The notes under the pieces: generated by a model
Database searches by the model: none
What the model was told of the DNA's origin: nothing
What the model saw: the letters and a program-made list of their open reading frames with translations, nothing else
Shown: positions 40,701 to 52,479 of the stretch, piece after piece
Layout: each line of letters starts with the position of its first letter
Position numbering within the stretch: position 1 is the stretch's first letter
Translations under genes and position numbers: made by a program
Origin: Climacteris rufus
Taxonomy: Eukaryota; Chordata; Aves; Passeriformes; Climacteridae
Direction of reading: 5' to 3'
DNA: 64,000 nucleotides
Assembly (NCBI GenBank): GCA_013398175.1
Contig: VZRZ01006570.1
Location: 36,251 to 100,250 of the forward strand

Positions 40701-43700
40701 TGATTTACATAGAATGGAAGAGCTATGTACTTCTGCATGTACCCATTACATTAGTAATGGGTGAAATTTTAAGGGTCCAGTGGAAAGACCGAATAAAAAA
40801 AGCAATTTCAGATAGCAGGTCTTTACTTAAATTGTTCAGTTCTTGCAGGTGTACAGAGATGACGTTAAATCTCAGGACGATAATCTTCCCTGAACTACTA
40901 GCTTTGAACTAGGGTGATAATATTTATCTTTCTGTATTTCAGCTCTTGCTGTTCACCACAGCCTTTCAAAATTTCTTAGTAACAATGACAACCGGACTTA
41001 GTAAGAAAGATAATCCCTATTAGCAGCAGCACTGCTCCTGTAATGTGCTATTGATTCAGCCAGTCTTGACAATGTGAAGAACACTGTATATGTGCTTAGA
41101 AGATAACTAAATACACAGTGCTTATGTATTAAGCATCCACACTGAGCATATGCTATGAGAATGTATTTTTCTTTGAGTAAGGCATTTGGTCATTCCAGCA
41201 GTTTACAAATTAATTGGATTTTACATTGGTGTGCTTGTTCTCATACACATACCTCTCTTCTATGGTCTCTTTTGAAAAAATAAATAAAATCTCTCTGTTA
41301 CTTTCATTCTCCACAAAAGGCAATTTTTTTTTCCAGCTTACGTGTGTTTTTCCTCAGAAATCACAGTATCAGGGAAAATACCTTGAACTAAAACTATTCC
41401 TTGATGTTGTGTTGCTGTAAAGGTGACTCCGATTTTTCAAATTATTTCTAGAAATGACAAACCAGAAGTCTGGGTGTCAGACCCCATTTCAAAATAGAGA
41501 CTAGAAATCAAGCAAACCTCTTCCTGTTTACCTAAAAAGGTGAATGCAAACAAAAATGATTGCATATTTTATGTATAAACTGTTCATTTTGCACATATTT
41601 TAAAGATACCCATTGAGAAAGTAATCCTTAGACTTTCTGAGACTAAAGGTAATACATTTCCCAGAACATCTTCCGAGGAAATCTGTGTTGATCACAGTTA
41701 GTAAGGATGAAGAAGCACATCTGTTCTTACAGGAAAGTAAGAGTCTGTATGAGATGGAAAGATAATGTTGGTTTCTTCTATGACTGTGCTGTGTTAACAG
41801 GTTTTCATTGCTTATGGATCTTAATGATCCCAACCTGCTAGGTACATCTGCCGCACTTCTAGCAATGCGTTATCTGTGGTTTAAAGACAGAGGATTGTTG
41901 TTTTGTGCTTTTGTCTTGAGATCTGGTCTTCGTTCACTCTGGGGGATTTGCTTGTCTTAGCTAGAGAGGCTACAGAGAGACCGAGACTCATGCATGCACA
42001 CATATGCAAGCACACGTATGCTGACAAGCACAGCTGGATAGGGTAATTACCTAAGTATGATAGGGAACAGAAGGATAAAATAGTTACAAAGGTAAAATGC
42101 ATAAATGCAAATTTTAGCATCTAGGCAAAGGAAAGGCAAGAAAGCCTCAGAAAAAGCTAAGCTTTTCTATACGGGATTTAATTCAAATCACAGAGCACAT
42201 TATCTATTTGTGAGGTTATCCTGGGAGACAAGCACTACTCAAGAAATAAAACAGAAAGACACCGGTTAAAATTGGCTGGAGCCAGGAAAATGTATTAAGA
42301 AAGTTTAAGCAACTTGAACAGGTGGCAATCTGGGTGTTTCATGCTGAGACAATGAAACTTAGTTATAAGTGTTTTCCTTGTTTATGAGCACTTTCAGACA
42401 TAAAACTCTAGTACCAAAAAGGAAAACTGTAATTTAGAAATATTTTAAAATTTCTTACACATATAAATTATGTTTACCAGAGACTGTTTTTCCCTAAAGG
42501 TTTGGATTCTGGGAGGTATGGTTCAACTCCCACTAAACACTGCAGGTGAGGTCCTCAGCAGTGTAAAACATTGTAGCTTGATTCATTACATTGAGGCAAA
42601 GCATCCAAGTTACTGACCTACAGGGATAAGTATATCAGCTATCAGTTGCTCAAGGTATTTTTTTCAGCTAATGTTTTTCAAACTAAATTTATTTTTAATT
42701 AGTGCATTAATGTGGCTATATTCATCATGGGTGATCAGATTATTTACAGTAGTGGAAGACCTGACTTGCTGAAAATGTACTTTCCTGCACTGAACACATG
42801 GCAGTAGCAGCCATGTTGCAGGCCTGATCACATTTTAGTTGTGCTGAATTTCTCATAGTGGCTGCTGTTACAAAAGATGTAAAAGACACAAGGAACATGT
42901 TCTTTTTAAATTATTATTATTTTTGTTATTATTTTTGATTTTGCCTGAAGCTTCTAAACGGAAAGACAGTGGGTTTATCTTCAGCTTCTGAAAGTTTTGT
43001 TGAATTAGAACATTTCAAATTTCTTCACATAGGTTAATTTCTCTGCTATTATTGATTTTTAAAAATTAATTGTACCTAAAATTAAATAGCAATTTTCCAA
43101 CACTGCACGAAACATGCACAAGCTGTGTGGAAGAGGAGAACAAAAAAAAGAAACACAACAATAAGGAATTCACAGACATTAACGTTAAAAAGAGATCACT
43201 TTTAAATTAATATTGTTTTCCTTTGACAATCTTTTAGTCACTGCCAACCCTGTTATGCTTCATTCTCAAAATGTTTTACACAGAATCACAAATTTTCCTA
43301 AAGAGATTAAAGGTTAGATTTAATCTTGGATTTGTTATAAAACTGAGGCCATTCCTATCAAATATAAGTGATGAAGAATGAATGTAAAATCGTCTGTAAT
43401 GGCAGCTCAATACATCAAAGTAATAACTCCTCTGTAAAAAATCTACTCCTCCTAAGATAAATGATAAATAGAGGCATGTGGAAAGTACTTATCAGACATT
43501 TTAACATTTCAGTAAAAGTTTATTTGTCAGTGTTTTTTATGAAGAAGGAGGAAAAAAAACAAACTACAGCATGTTGTTTTGTACCACTTTATCACATTGA
43601 TAGGAAGGAGACAGAAGTTAAAATTTCATCATTCTTACTGAAAGCCAATTTTAATCTAAAACTTGGCTATTAAAAAAATGGATAAAAATTTGAAAATTTA

Positions 43701-44474
43701 TGCCCTATTTTCTCACAAACTTTCATATAAAAATGCTTGGCAACATTCTTGTATTTCTTACGAAAAGTTGTAGGGGACAGGAACAGAAATGCCGAATTCA
43801 AAGGCAAGGTGAATTGCATTTACTTTCTGAGAATGAGGGCTTCTCATGGTTTGCCAGTCATCATGATGGGGGATTTATTTACACAATTTTTCCAACTTCT
43901 GTAATCTGTGATTCAGAAAAACATCTAAACTCATGCTAAACTAAACCAAAATTTTGTTGCAAAGGCATTTGAACAGAGATTTTTGGCCTGTTCTGAATTT
44001 GAGTCATAGCAAAAACAATAGCAAAATCATTTTTATGTGCTGCAATTTGGACGTGAATTTTGTGATTTCTGAAATACTGAAAATTCTCTGTTAGCTTTTT
44101 AAGGAAAGGAAATCCCCAAATAATCCTAAAAGTATTATGTAGAAAAGCTGAATAAAGCTATTTCAGTTGCCTACATATTGAGCTCACTTTATTTTCAAGT
44201 TAAATAATATTCAGCTTCATATAGCATTTGAATTATTTTTAATTGTGAAAAAATTTCTAATTGTAGTATGAAATTTTCCAGCTTGAGACTGGTATTTTAG
44301 TCTCTAGAAGAAACATAGTGATCATTCAATATTAGCATGGCTTATTGTTTGCCTTAGGACTTGCAAGCTGTTGCTATTTTATTGGTTTAGTTGTTGATGC
44401 TGTTGTTTTCTTGTATCCTTCCATAAACCTGTTATGACAAAAAATGATCTTATTGAGAAGACATGGCATTATCA
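34772..44474. other. Unique AT-rich DNA, one weak coding candidate
   Basis: About 9.7 kb without recognised mobile elements or RNA genes. The only coding-like signal is a minus-strand open stretch at 38619-38801. Other open frames are short and without motifs. Confidence 0.55.
38619..38801 (-). other. Protein-like 60-codon open stretch, unknown
   Basis: Read on the minus strand from just after a TAG (plus 38802-38804) to a TGA (plus 38619-38621), there are 60 open codons. The first ATG lies inside, after about 16 codons. The composition looks like real protein (runs such as QGYVIVPDMVKDANAL and NGKQYKSGDRLMQLFNRKG), with balanced charged and hydrophobic residues, unlike most frames in this AT-rich DNA. 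A possible splice acceptor, TTTAG, lies at the upstream edge, but I see no good polypyrimidine tract and no GT donor at the end. It could be a terminal exon, a processed pseudogene fragment, or chance. I do not recognise the family and assign no function. Confidence 0.3.
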
Positions 44475-45710
44475 CACTAAATCTTCCCTCTTCCAGTTTA
44501 AAACTGTTATCCCTGATCCTAGTGCTACAGTAATTGTGATGAAGAGTTCTTCCTCATCTTTGTTGTAGGCCCTCTTTAAATACTGGAAGGCTACTATAAC
44601 GTCTCCCTGTGCCTTCTCTTCTCTAAGCTGTGCTCATATGGGAGGTGCTCCAGCACACTGATCATCACCATGCCCCTCCTCAGGACTTGCTTGAGCAGAT
44701 CCATATCTTTCTTACGCTGGGGACCCCAGACCTGGATGCGGTGTTCCAGGTAGGTTTTCACTAGAGGGGAGCAGAGGGGCCCCCTGCCTCTCCCTGCTGG
44801 CCACACCGCTTTGGATGCAGCACACGACATTTTAACTTTCTGGGCTGTGAGTGCACATTGCTGTCTCACATTGTTTTTCATCCATCAATACCCCAAGTCC
44901 TCCTCCACAGGGCTGCTCTCAATCCACTTGAGATCAATCATGACCCAGCCTGTATGCATGTCTGGGATTGACCTGATCCATGCGCAAGACCTACTTTCCC
45001 TTGTTGAACCTCATGAGCTTTGCACAAAATCCAGTGCTAAAAGCCTGTCAATGTCCCTCTGGAATGGTATCCCACCTCTCCAGTGTGTTGGCTGCATCAC
45101 ACAGTTCAGTGTCATCTATAAATTTGCTGGTGAAGTACTCAATCCTATCATCCATGTTCCTTAAAAAAATGCTAAATAGCTCTGCTAGGCCTGAGGGACG
45201 GCACAGATCGCTGATCCCCTCTTGGACCTGGAGGCATTGACTACAATGTTTTTGAGTGCAACCATCCAGACAATTCCTTATCCACTGAATGGCCTACCCA
45301 TAATATCCATATCTCGTCATTTTGGAGACATGAGTGTTGTGCAGGATGGTATGCACAAGTCTGGGCAGGTGATCTCAGTCATTGTTCGTTATCCACAAAT
45401 GTTGCATTGTAGAGAGCCCCTGAATTTTTCAGGCACAATTCACCATTAGTGAAAGCACCTTGGCTGCTGCCAATCAGCTCTTTGTTATCTATGTGCCTTA
45501 GCAAAGTTTCCAGGTGGATCTGCTTCACAATCTTGTCTCATCTCAGGCACAGAAATGAGGCTGACCAGCCTGCTGTTGCATGGGTCTTCCTTTCAATGGG
45601 GGTTATGATTCCCCTTTTGCAGTTACAGGGAACTTCACCAGTCTGCCTAGCTTCTCTAATATAGTGGATAGCAACTTAGAACTTCAACTGCCAGTTCCCT
45701 CAAGACCTTA
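44475..45710 (-). mobile_element. CR1 LINE, antisense, diverged
   Basis: The plus strand reads as antisense CR1: GGAGGTGCTCCAGCACACTG near 44641, GCTGGGGACCCCAGACCTGG near 44716, CTCTCCCTGCTGGCCACACC near 44789, TTGTTGAACCTCATGAGC near 45001, then a long RT-derived stretch with GCCTACCCATAATATCC near 45290 and TCACCAGTCTGCCTAGCTTC near 45633. It is more diverged than the other CR1 copies and no octamer tail is clear. Short open frames on the plus strand are shadows of the antisense element. Confidence 0.8.
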
Positions 45711-45714
45711 GTTG

Positions 45715-46172
45715 AAGTGTTGCCTGAAGCAACTGGCTTCCCACAGTGTGGAGAAATGTAGTCTTTCCTGGGCAAAAAACTGACTGAATGGCCAGGCACA
45801 GAGAGTGATGGTGAATGGAGTTAAATCCAGCCGGCACCTGATCACAAGCGGTGTGCCCCAGGGCTCAGTATTAGATCCAGGCCTGTTTAATATCTCCGTC
45901 AATGATATGGAAAACAGGATCTATTGACTCCTCAGCAGGTTCACAGACAACACCAAGTTGGGTGGGACTACGGATCTGCTGCAGGGCAGAAAGGCTCTAG
46001 AGAGGGACCTGGACAGGCTAGGTGCATGAACTGAGGCCAGGTGTATGAGGTTCAACATGGCCAAGTCGCATCCTGACCTTGGGTTACAACAACTCCATGC
46101 AGTGCTACATGCTGGGAGCAGAATGGGTGAAAGCTGCCTAGTGGAAAAAGACCTGAGGGTGCTGGTTTGACA
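45715..46172 (+). mobile_element. CR1 LINE fragment cut off at an AAAAAG array
   Basis: Sense CR1 sequence covers the RT end and beyond: CTGAATGGCCAGGCACAGAG, GTGTGCCCCAGGGCTCAGTA, ACAACACCAAGTTGGGTGGG, GTATGAGGTTCAACATGG, and GTGGAAAAAGACCTGAGG. The element stops abruptly at the hexamer repeat (46174 on), so its 3' portion and octamer tail are missing. It abuts the antisense CR1 to its left, giving two CR1 pieces in opposite orientation. Confidence 0.85.
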
Positions 46173-46173
46173 T

Positions 46174-46345
46174 ATGAGAAAAAGAAAAAAGAAAAAGAAA
46201 GAAAAAGAAAAAGAAAAAGAAAAAGAAAAAGAAAAAGAAAAAGAAAAAGAAAAAGAAAAAGAAAAAGAAAAAGAAAAAGAAAAAGAAAAAGAAAAAGAAA
46301 AAGAAAAAGAAAAAGAAAAAGAAAAAGAAAAAGAAAAAGAAAAAA
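46174..46345. repeat. (AAAAAG)n microsatellite
   Basis: After an impure A/G-rich lead-in, 24 uninterrupted GAAAAA hexamers run from 46201 to 46344. It directly truncates a CR1 fragment. The purity and length predict strong length variation between individuals. The lysine/arginine-rich and phenylalanine/serine-rich open frames across it are repeat artefacts. Confidence 0.97.
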
Positions 46346-47066
46346 GGTGTGGAGGATACGTTGTCATAAGGTTTAAGATGGTTTGAAGAATATCACTAAG
46401 TGTAGGGAAAGGAAGATTAATTAATATCTCATAGAAAACACTGACTCAACAGATGTGAAACACATTTTTATGAGTTATCATATTACATAATTTTTGTTAT
46501 CACCATATTGCAATCTCTTACAAAGCTAAAGAAGTTTTATTTGGAATGGCAATATGACACAACAGAATCTGTCATCCTGTTGGAAGATATGATAGCCCAT
46601 GGAAAATAGGGAATTAAATTGCTTTCCTGAGGAAATTGAACACCATCTCCACTGCAAGTTTGTGAATTCATAGTATTTTTCCATACATTTTTTTACTAAT
46701 TGGAAAAGAAAGCAAGCATCAACAGTTACAGTGAAATGTGCATTTCCAAGCTGATTAAATGTTAGTGAAAATCAAAGTGTGTACATTTCTATTGGGTTTA
46801 TACGTAACAGTGCTTGTTCCACAGAATCTGCTAAATAAAAAAGTTTCCTTTCAAAAACGAGAAGTCAGTATATCTAATATCTCACTTTAATGCCTGTAAG
46901 CCATGAAAATTCCATTAGCTTCATTTACTATTGGACTCAAATACTTTTCCAAATGCAATACAATTTTTATGTGCTGCTCAATATTATAATTTCTGTTGTT
47001 CATCCTGTGATCTTGGAATATAGCTCCAGAAATCAAGGAACTGTACTCTTGTGAAATATTTTGATT

Positions 47067-47067
<1 letters not shown>

Positions 47068-47110
<43 letters not shown>
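47068..47110. repeat. (TAA)14 microsatellite
   Basis: Fourteen uninterrupted TAA units, followed by a TGATAATA remnant. Confidence 0.97.
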
Positions 47111-47112
<2 letters not shown>

Positions 47113-48716
47113 TAATACTGGGAAGAAAACTTGGTCTCCCATGTACATCCAGACTGATATGGTAAATTCAGTCTGCTGGCATGTTTCCTGTGAACAACAG
47201 CACTCAAATCAAAGAGTATGGTCTGCCAACAACTCTTGCAGAGGAGTATTTCCTTATGTGTGGCAGACTTCGGTTTTTATATTACTTAAAAATATTTGAT
47301 ATGCCACAACTTATTTTTTCCCCCCTCAAGAAGATTAAAAAATAAATTTAAGCACAGTAATTATCACTGCCTGCATGAGGATATATTATGAAATGAGTGA
47401 CACAGTTGCTGACATTAGATCTTATTTTCTTTTGTTGAAAGAACTCACTTTGACAGCTATAAAAGCACTTTCTACTAAATTGCAGGCATTTAAAACTTAA
47501 TTTAATTGTAATAAGTAGATCTTTTTGGAACAATATGAAAGAAATACTGATTGCCCACAAGGCCATTTATGGTTCTGAAATGCCAAAAATGGCACAAATC
47601 CCTCTTTTATAATATGTAGCCTATGTCTTGGCAGAAACTTGATGCTGCAGTAATACGGACTAAGACTTCAGAATGGGCAAAGGGCACTTCCCTCTTTTTG
47701 TCTGTTTTGAAGGTCGTGGTTTTCTTAAAACCTCTATTATAATAGTCACAGACTTTGTGACTTCTCGGTAATAAATAAGAGTTAGCTAACTATACTTGCT
47801 ATTTGATTTAGCATGTGCGCTTTCATGTTTTTATACTAAATTCCAGGTATACAGCAGAGCTGTACTCTATTTTTCACGTCATCTACTGTATAGTTCCAGC
47901 AAGCTTCAACTGGAATAAAACAAAAGGCCTGCCTAATGCAACAGAGGGTTACATACTATCCCAGAACTCTCTTCCTTAGCTGGTATCCATAACATTCTCA
48001 GCTCCTCGTTGTACTGAACTCTATGCACTGAAACCCTAATTAACAGAATTAAGCACTAACTTAGACACTTTACTATTACTTAAGGTGTGAGCCCCACTGA
48101 AATCTGCTGACCTACTGGAATTATTTGGTTTACATTCATATATGATTGTTAGGTTTCAAAATATTTTTCTGAGAAGGGTATACTTATATTTTTCCCAGTT
48201 AATTTTACTTTTATTTAAAGCAAAACTCTTAAGAGAAATGGGACTACACAGGTAGTTATAGTTAATTAGAAAAATAAAAAAAAAATCAACAAAATACCTT
48301 TAAGAAAATTTTAAATTAAATATCCATAGTTTCCAAAGTTTGGTAATGATTGCATTGCTGAATATGCATTTTGACTCCTCCCAACAACAACAAATGTAGG
48401 ATTAAACTAAAGCCATTACATTGAAAATTTCACTTTAGACTACTGGTTCTGACTCACTGATGAGTGAATTATCAATAATTCAAGGTATTTCAAGCCTTAG
48501 CTGTTTTAAATTACTTGAAAATGAACAAAAGATTAAATAAGAGAGAGAGAGAGAGGGAGAGAAAAATGGTAGGAAATTGGGGAATGAATCTGGATCCTTT
48601 CTAGGAAAAGAAACAGACAGATTAGTTAAAGGTCCATGATTAGAAGCACACTAAAATAAGCTCTTGTTCAATAAAGATTTTTGGCAATTTATTAGTTCTG
48701 AGTTGACATGTAAACC

Positions 48717-48796
48717 CTAGTCATGTTAAGTTTCTACTACTTAGTTTCTACTAAGTTATAACTACTACTAGTCATGTTAAGAATCTACTACAGAGT
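48717..48796. repeat. 51-bp-spaced direct repeat with TCTACTA sub-repeats
   Basis: CTAGTCATGTTAAG followed by TCTACTAC occurs near 48718 and again near 48769, with further CTACTA copies between them. It is a local tandem duplication. Confidence 0.75.
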
Positions 48797-48973
48797 GCCC
48801 TGATTAATATTAAATATGGTCACATAATTGTAACTTTATAATTCAGTATATAGTTTTTATCTAGTTTTCACCGTCTCTCAAACATAGAAGATGTCAGTCA
48901 ATGCCACTGTTGTGTTATCACCTTTGTGTTCACTGGAATGATCAGTAAAACCAACAGGTTTTAGATGGGTAAT

Positions 48974-49108
48974 TATATCTATCTATCTATATCTATATCT
49001 ATATCTATATCTATATCTATATCTATATCTATATAATATCTATCTATATCATCTATCTCTATCTCTATCTCTATATCTGTGTCTATATCTATCTATCTAT
49101 ATATACAT
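48974..49108. repeat. (ATCTAT)n/(ATCT)n microsatellite
   Basis: About 135 bp of ATCTAT and ATCT units with interruptions, ending against the left edge of an LTR at about 49114. Confidence 0.95.
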
Positions 49109-49113
49109 AACGC

Positions 49114-49749
49114 TGGCTCCGGAGGCCTGCTCGACACCACTTAGCGTTATTCTGGGAGTGACCCTGGTTTCCTGGGGGCTGCAGCTTGCAGTTTCCCCAA
49201 ACACAGGGCGTCCTCCGACAGCTCTTTTAGTGCTGGCTCCTCTGTGAGAGACAGAGCCACGGGCCGATGGTGAAGGCGCAGGCGAGGACAAAGACCCGAG
49301 AGAAGGGCCCTGGTGTGATTTCCAGCTTTTTTATTTCCCAGGGAGAGGCAGCAGGGAAGGCAGGAGAGGGTCCGGGGTCCAGGAGAGGTGGCGCAGGGAT
49401 TCGGGAGAGCTGAAGGCTTCAGTAACCAGGAGCTCGAACTGAAGGAGAGCAAGGGATTTATAGGGACACAAGCAGGGGAAAGTAACGAATGGTGGTACAA
49501 GGATTAGCACGTAACCAATGGCGAACTGAACTGCAACGAAGTTTCTAGAACATAACCTTATACAGAATATGAAGTAATGTAGCAACTAACCAATGAATTG
49601 AAACATGTAAAGGAAGGTGCAAGGGATGCTGGGGGTGAACCAAAAGCTCACCCTGAGCATGGAGTATGACTCAGATGGTGGCAACCTCAGGCTGTGCCCA
49701 CCAGTCTTGAGCCTGTGGGTCTGTGGCTTTTGCCACATATGCTGCCACA
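49114..49749 (-). mobile_element. LTR in reverse orientation, class uncertain
   Basis: Read on the minus strand there is a TATA box CTATAAA (plus TTTATAG at 49457-49462), followed about 125 bp on by AATAAA (plus TTTATT at 49330-49335), with CCAAT-type motifs upstream (plus 49514-49600). GC content changes sharply at the left edge. These are the U3-R-U5 landmarks of an LTR. No clear target duplication was found. TATACAT occurs near both edges, but it does not align with TG...CA ends, and the left flank is a microsatellite. The right boundary is approximate. Confidence 0.55.
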
Positions 49750-50934
49750 TATACATCTTCTCACAAATAAATAAACATGTTGTGGATTGGAAATCCCTAG
49801 AAACTTGGAGGAAATTTCACAAAGCATAGATGATACCAATGTATTCTCATATTCAACAGATAAAAAAGTAGTTATATGAGAAGCCTTAGAGAGATCAATT
49901 CCCTTGCACATCTGCTCATTGTACTACTATTTTATTTAAACCAGAGTACCAAAAACAAGGATAGCAAGCAATCTTTATTGTTAGAATAGGAGGGAACAGG
50001 GAACAGGGTGGCGAAGTAGGAACATGTAGTGAGATCACACCATACATGTACTTATTTAAATGAGGAAATATGGAAAAATTCTATCTTGGCTCCCCAGCTT
50101 GACTTTCTATTCATCTGTGATTACCTTCAGACCTTGCAGAAGATATAATGTTAAGAAAAGTTTGGAAGAAAATAAACCAATAATGAAGTTGATATCCAGA
50201 ATAATTAAAGGATGTATTGAACTTCCCCATATTTGGACACTCTTTCATCTTTTCTGGAGAAGATTGATCCTAAATGGCTCTTCCAAAGCCCCATAGTGTA
50301 TTAAATCTCACAGGGAGCAGAAACTTGATTTTTGCTCTATTGCCACGACTGAAAAAACCCAAAACACCATGCTATTTCACTTGAGGTGAAGCTGCAACCA
50401 ATTCAATCTAGCTTGAATAAGAAGTACACTTAAATCAACAGTCTTTCAGTCTTATATATTCTGTGCAGAGGTAGACGGTCATTAAAATTTTGAAAGAGCA
50501 GAGTTTTCTGGCACCTCCGTGACTTTGTAAAAACGTGGATGAATTACTCAAATATGAAAATCAATTCCTGCAAAATGAATTACTGCCGTGAACACAAAAT
50601 ACAGAAACAAGACACTCCAAGGAAGTACTCAGTGACTTCCTGTTCTTACAAGTCCCTTATATATATCCTTTATGACTATCAAGATTGTGGAAAAGAGGCA
50701 CAATACTGAGGACTGGGCTTGATAAATCTGTCCCCAGATAAGCACCCTGTCTTGCAGACTTCTTCCTGAAAGTGTGGACATGAATACTGTTCTATCCCTT
50801 TAATTTACAAAGCCCCAGCCCAAATAAAATATTGACTGTGCACAGATATGGATCTTACCAGTCCTGGTAAGATCCAGATTTGATCTCCACCAGTCCTAGT
50901 AAGCAAACACTATACTCCCTGCCCTTATTTTAAG
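49750..50934. other. Unique AT-rich DNA, no genes seen
   Basis: No gene was recognised. A short perfect palindrome lies at 50849-50876, just before the broken 5' end of the neighbouring retrovirus. Confidence 0.6.
50849..50876. repeat. 13-bp perfect inverted repeat, 2-nt loop
   Basis: TGGATCTTACCAG and its exact reverse complement are separated by TC. A third, direct copy of the core (CCAGTCCTAGTAAG) follows about 30 bp later at about 50890. It sits within 60 bp of the truncated end of the retrovirus. Confidence 0.9.
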
Positions 50935-50940
50935 GCCATC

Positions 50941-51471
50941 TTGCGTGCCACCTTTTCTACTACTGTTCTTGTGCCGCACAATGTGCGAAATATATTCTCC
51001 TGTTTTCTTTCTCCATCAGAGTACCAGCTTTGGTTTGCTGAATGGAGAAAGCAACTTGTGGTTCTCCTTCCCATTCTCCAGCAAGAGCCAATTGATGCGG
51101 GTCTTACCCTGGACCATCTTTTGGGGGAGGAGTTGTCGTCCAAGCCCCAAGAGCAGGCCCAACAAATTTCCGAGGCAGCTTTAAATGCCATTCGGGATGC
51201 GGCGGAGAGAGCATTCCTACAGCTGCCCCCCAAATTGGCTCCAGCACTAAATTATACACAAATTAAACAAAATTACAGTGAGGCCTTTAAAGATTTTATA
51301 GATAAATTGCGTGTGGCAGTGGAAAAAGAGATTGAAGATGTTAAATCAAGGGAGATCATAATTACCTCTATTGCTAAGGTCAATGCCAACGAGGCCTGCA
51401 AGAAGATGGTTATGGCTCTCCCATTGGAACCAGTGCCCATGCTCACCCATATGATTCAGGACTGCACTTGA
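50941..51471 (+). pseudogene. gag capsid (CA) remnant, 5'-truncated
   Basis: Gag capsid would build the inner core shell of the virus particle. The 176-codon open stretch begins without an ATG (the first codon is TTG), so it is a break point rather than a start. Residues around 15-40 (LSPSEYQLWFAEWRKQL) fit the end of the capsid N-terminal domain. Residues about 112-165 look like the C-terminal domain: a degenerate major-homology region (YSEAFKDFIDKLR) followed by NANEACKKMVMALP, a pattern typical of class II retroviruses. It ends at TGA 51469-51471, about where nucleocapsid should begin. Matrix and the N-terminal half are absent. Confidence 0.85.
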
Positions 51472-51474
51472 TTA

Positions 51475-51840
51475 ATGCATGTCAATAATTCAGGCCCCAA
51501 TTTGGTTCCTAAAAAAGGGGTGAGTTATAGGGGTGGCGAGCCAGGAAGTTGCTGCAGAGGAAGAGGCATCTCCCTCTCCTCTATTTTGTTATCGTTGTGG
51601 GGGATAGGAACATACCTCTCAGTTTTCTCGGGCCCTGGCCCACATGATAAGACCGCCCCCAAACAAAAAGATGCCCGAGTCTGTCTCCCCAGATCACCAG
51701 GGAAAGTTTGCCTCCCCAAACCACTGGGGAAACTAAGAGCCAAGCGCATTCTAGCTCCGCACAACAACCCAAATGGAGCTGACACGCCAGATATGACAGC
51801 AAAAAAGATGAATGGACTGTGGCTGAGGGTTATCTGCTGA
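51475..51840 (+). pseudogene. gag nucleocapsid remnant with broken zinc knuckle
   Basis: Nucleocapsid binds viral RNA through CCHC zinc knuckles. In one frame a knuckle is still visible: Cys codon at 51587, Cys at 51596, His at 51611. However, a TAG stop lies between the second Cys and the His (51605-51607), and the fourth ligand position is Ser (51626) instead of Cys. Downstream is a proline/lysine-rich stretch with a short internal repeat (SPGKVCLPKP). The longer open frame (51475-51840) is in a different reading frame, so the region is frameshifted as well. Confidence 0.65.
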
Positions 51841-51879
51841 GAGACAACCCACATAAAGAATACCAGATGGAAGCTCCTC

Positions 51880-52475
51880 GTGGTGACACTTCAGCCAGCT
51901 GACCACCAATTACCAGACATGTCTCACCTTTTTGTCATTGGGGACTCAAAGCAGACACCCACTGGGATCGAAGTCTCCCCTGAGCTCACTACAGTGGGCC
52001 TGGAGGGACAGTTCATCCTACTGCTGCAGTGTGCCCATCCTCCCCACTTCCTACCTAAGGGCCACGTCATCGCCCAGGCCATTCCATTGCCAAGGCTTCT
52101 GCCAACACACAGGACAACACCCACTGTTTGTTGGACAAAAGTAGTAGGAAGTGACAAGCCCCTGGTGCAACACCAACTGCGCCAGGGAGCAGACAATTTT
52201 AATGTCACTGGGATGATGGACATGGGCCCAGATGTGACAGTCATTCCCACTAAGAAATGGTCGTCATGATGGGAGCTGCAGCCGCAAGGTGTAGTCTCCG
52301 GGATCGGGGGGACCCAATTGTCTAGACAATCTAAAAGGTTAGTTCAATTGGAAGGTCCAGATGGACAGGTAGCTACCATCCACCCATTCATCTTGGACAC
52401 TAAATTCACATGGTGGGGGAGGGATGCCATGTCCCAGTGGGGCACCACTATCACCATCAGGCCCGAACCGCAGGG
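51880..52475 (+). pseudogene. dUTPase-like and aspartic protease remnant (pro)
   Basis: The first ~80 codons (TGIEVSPELTTVGLEGQF, then FLPKGHVIAQAIPLP) resemble the C-terminal part of the dUTPase-like domain that class II retroviruses carry ahead of protease. Next comes the protease active-site region. The expected Asp-Thr-Gly-Ala signature reads MMDMGPDVTVIP, so the catalytic Asp remains while Thr is Met and Ala is Pro. A TGA at 52267-52269 interrupts the frame. After it the protease flap and C-terminal helix are recognisable, including WWGRDAMSQWG near 52410-52440, before a stop near 52480. The retroviral protease acts as a dimer to cleave Gag-Pol; this copy could not do so. Confidence 0.75.
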
Positions 52476-52479
52476 TTTT

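Larger units (their letters stand above)
46346..48973. other. Unique AT-rich DNA with small repeats
   Basis: No gene was recognised. It holds a (TAA) array (47068-47110), a GA run at 48541-48558 and a 51-bp spaced direct repeat (48717-48796). Confidence 0.6.

Noticed and set aside
46167..46386. Lysine/arginine-rich and Phe/Ser-rich proteins
   Set aside because: These are translations of the (AAAAAG) array on the two strands.
48974..49108. CRISPR-like or satellite array
   Set aside because: It is a simple ATCTAT/ATCT microsatellite without spacers.
49108..49755. TATACAT as a target duplication of the LTR at 49114-49749
   Set aside because: It does not sit next to TG...CA ends and overlaps a TA-rich microsatellite, so chance is likely.
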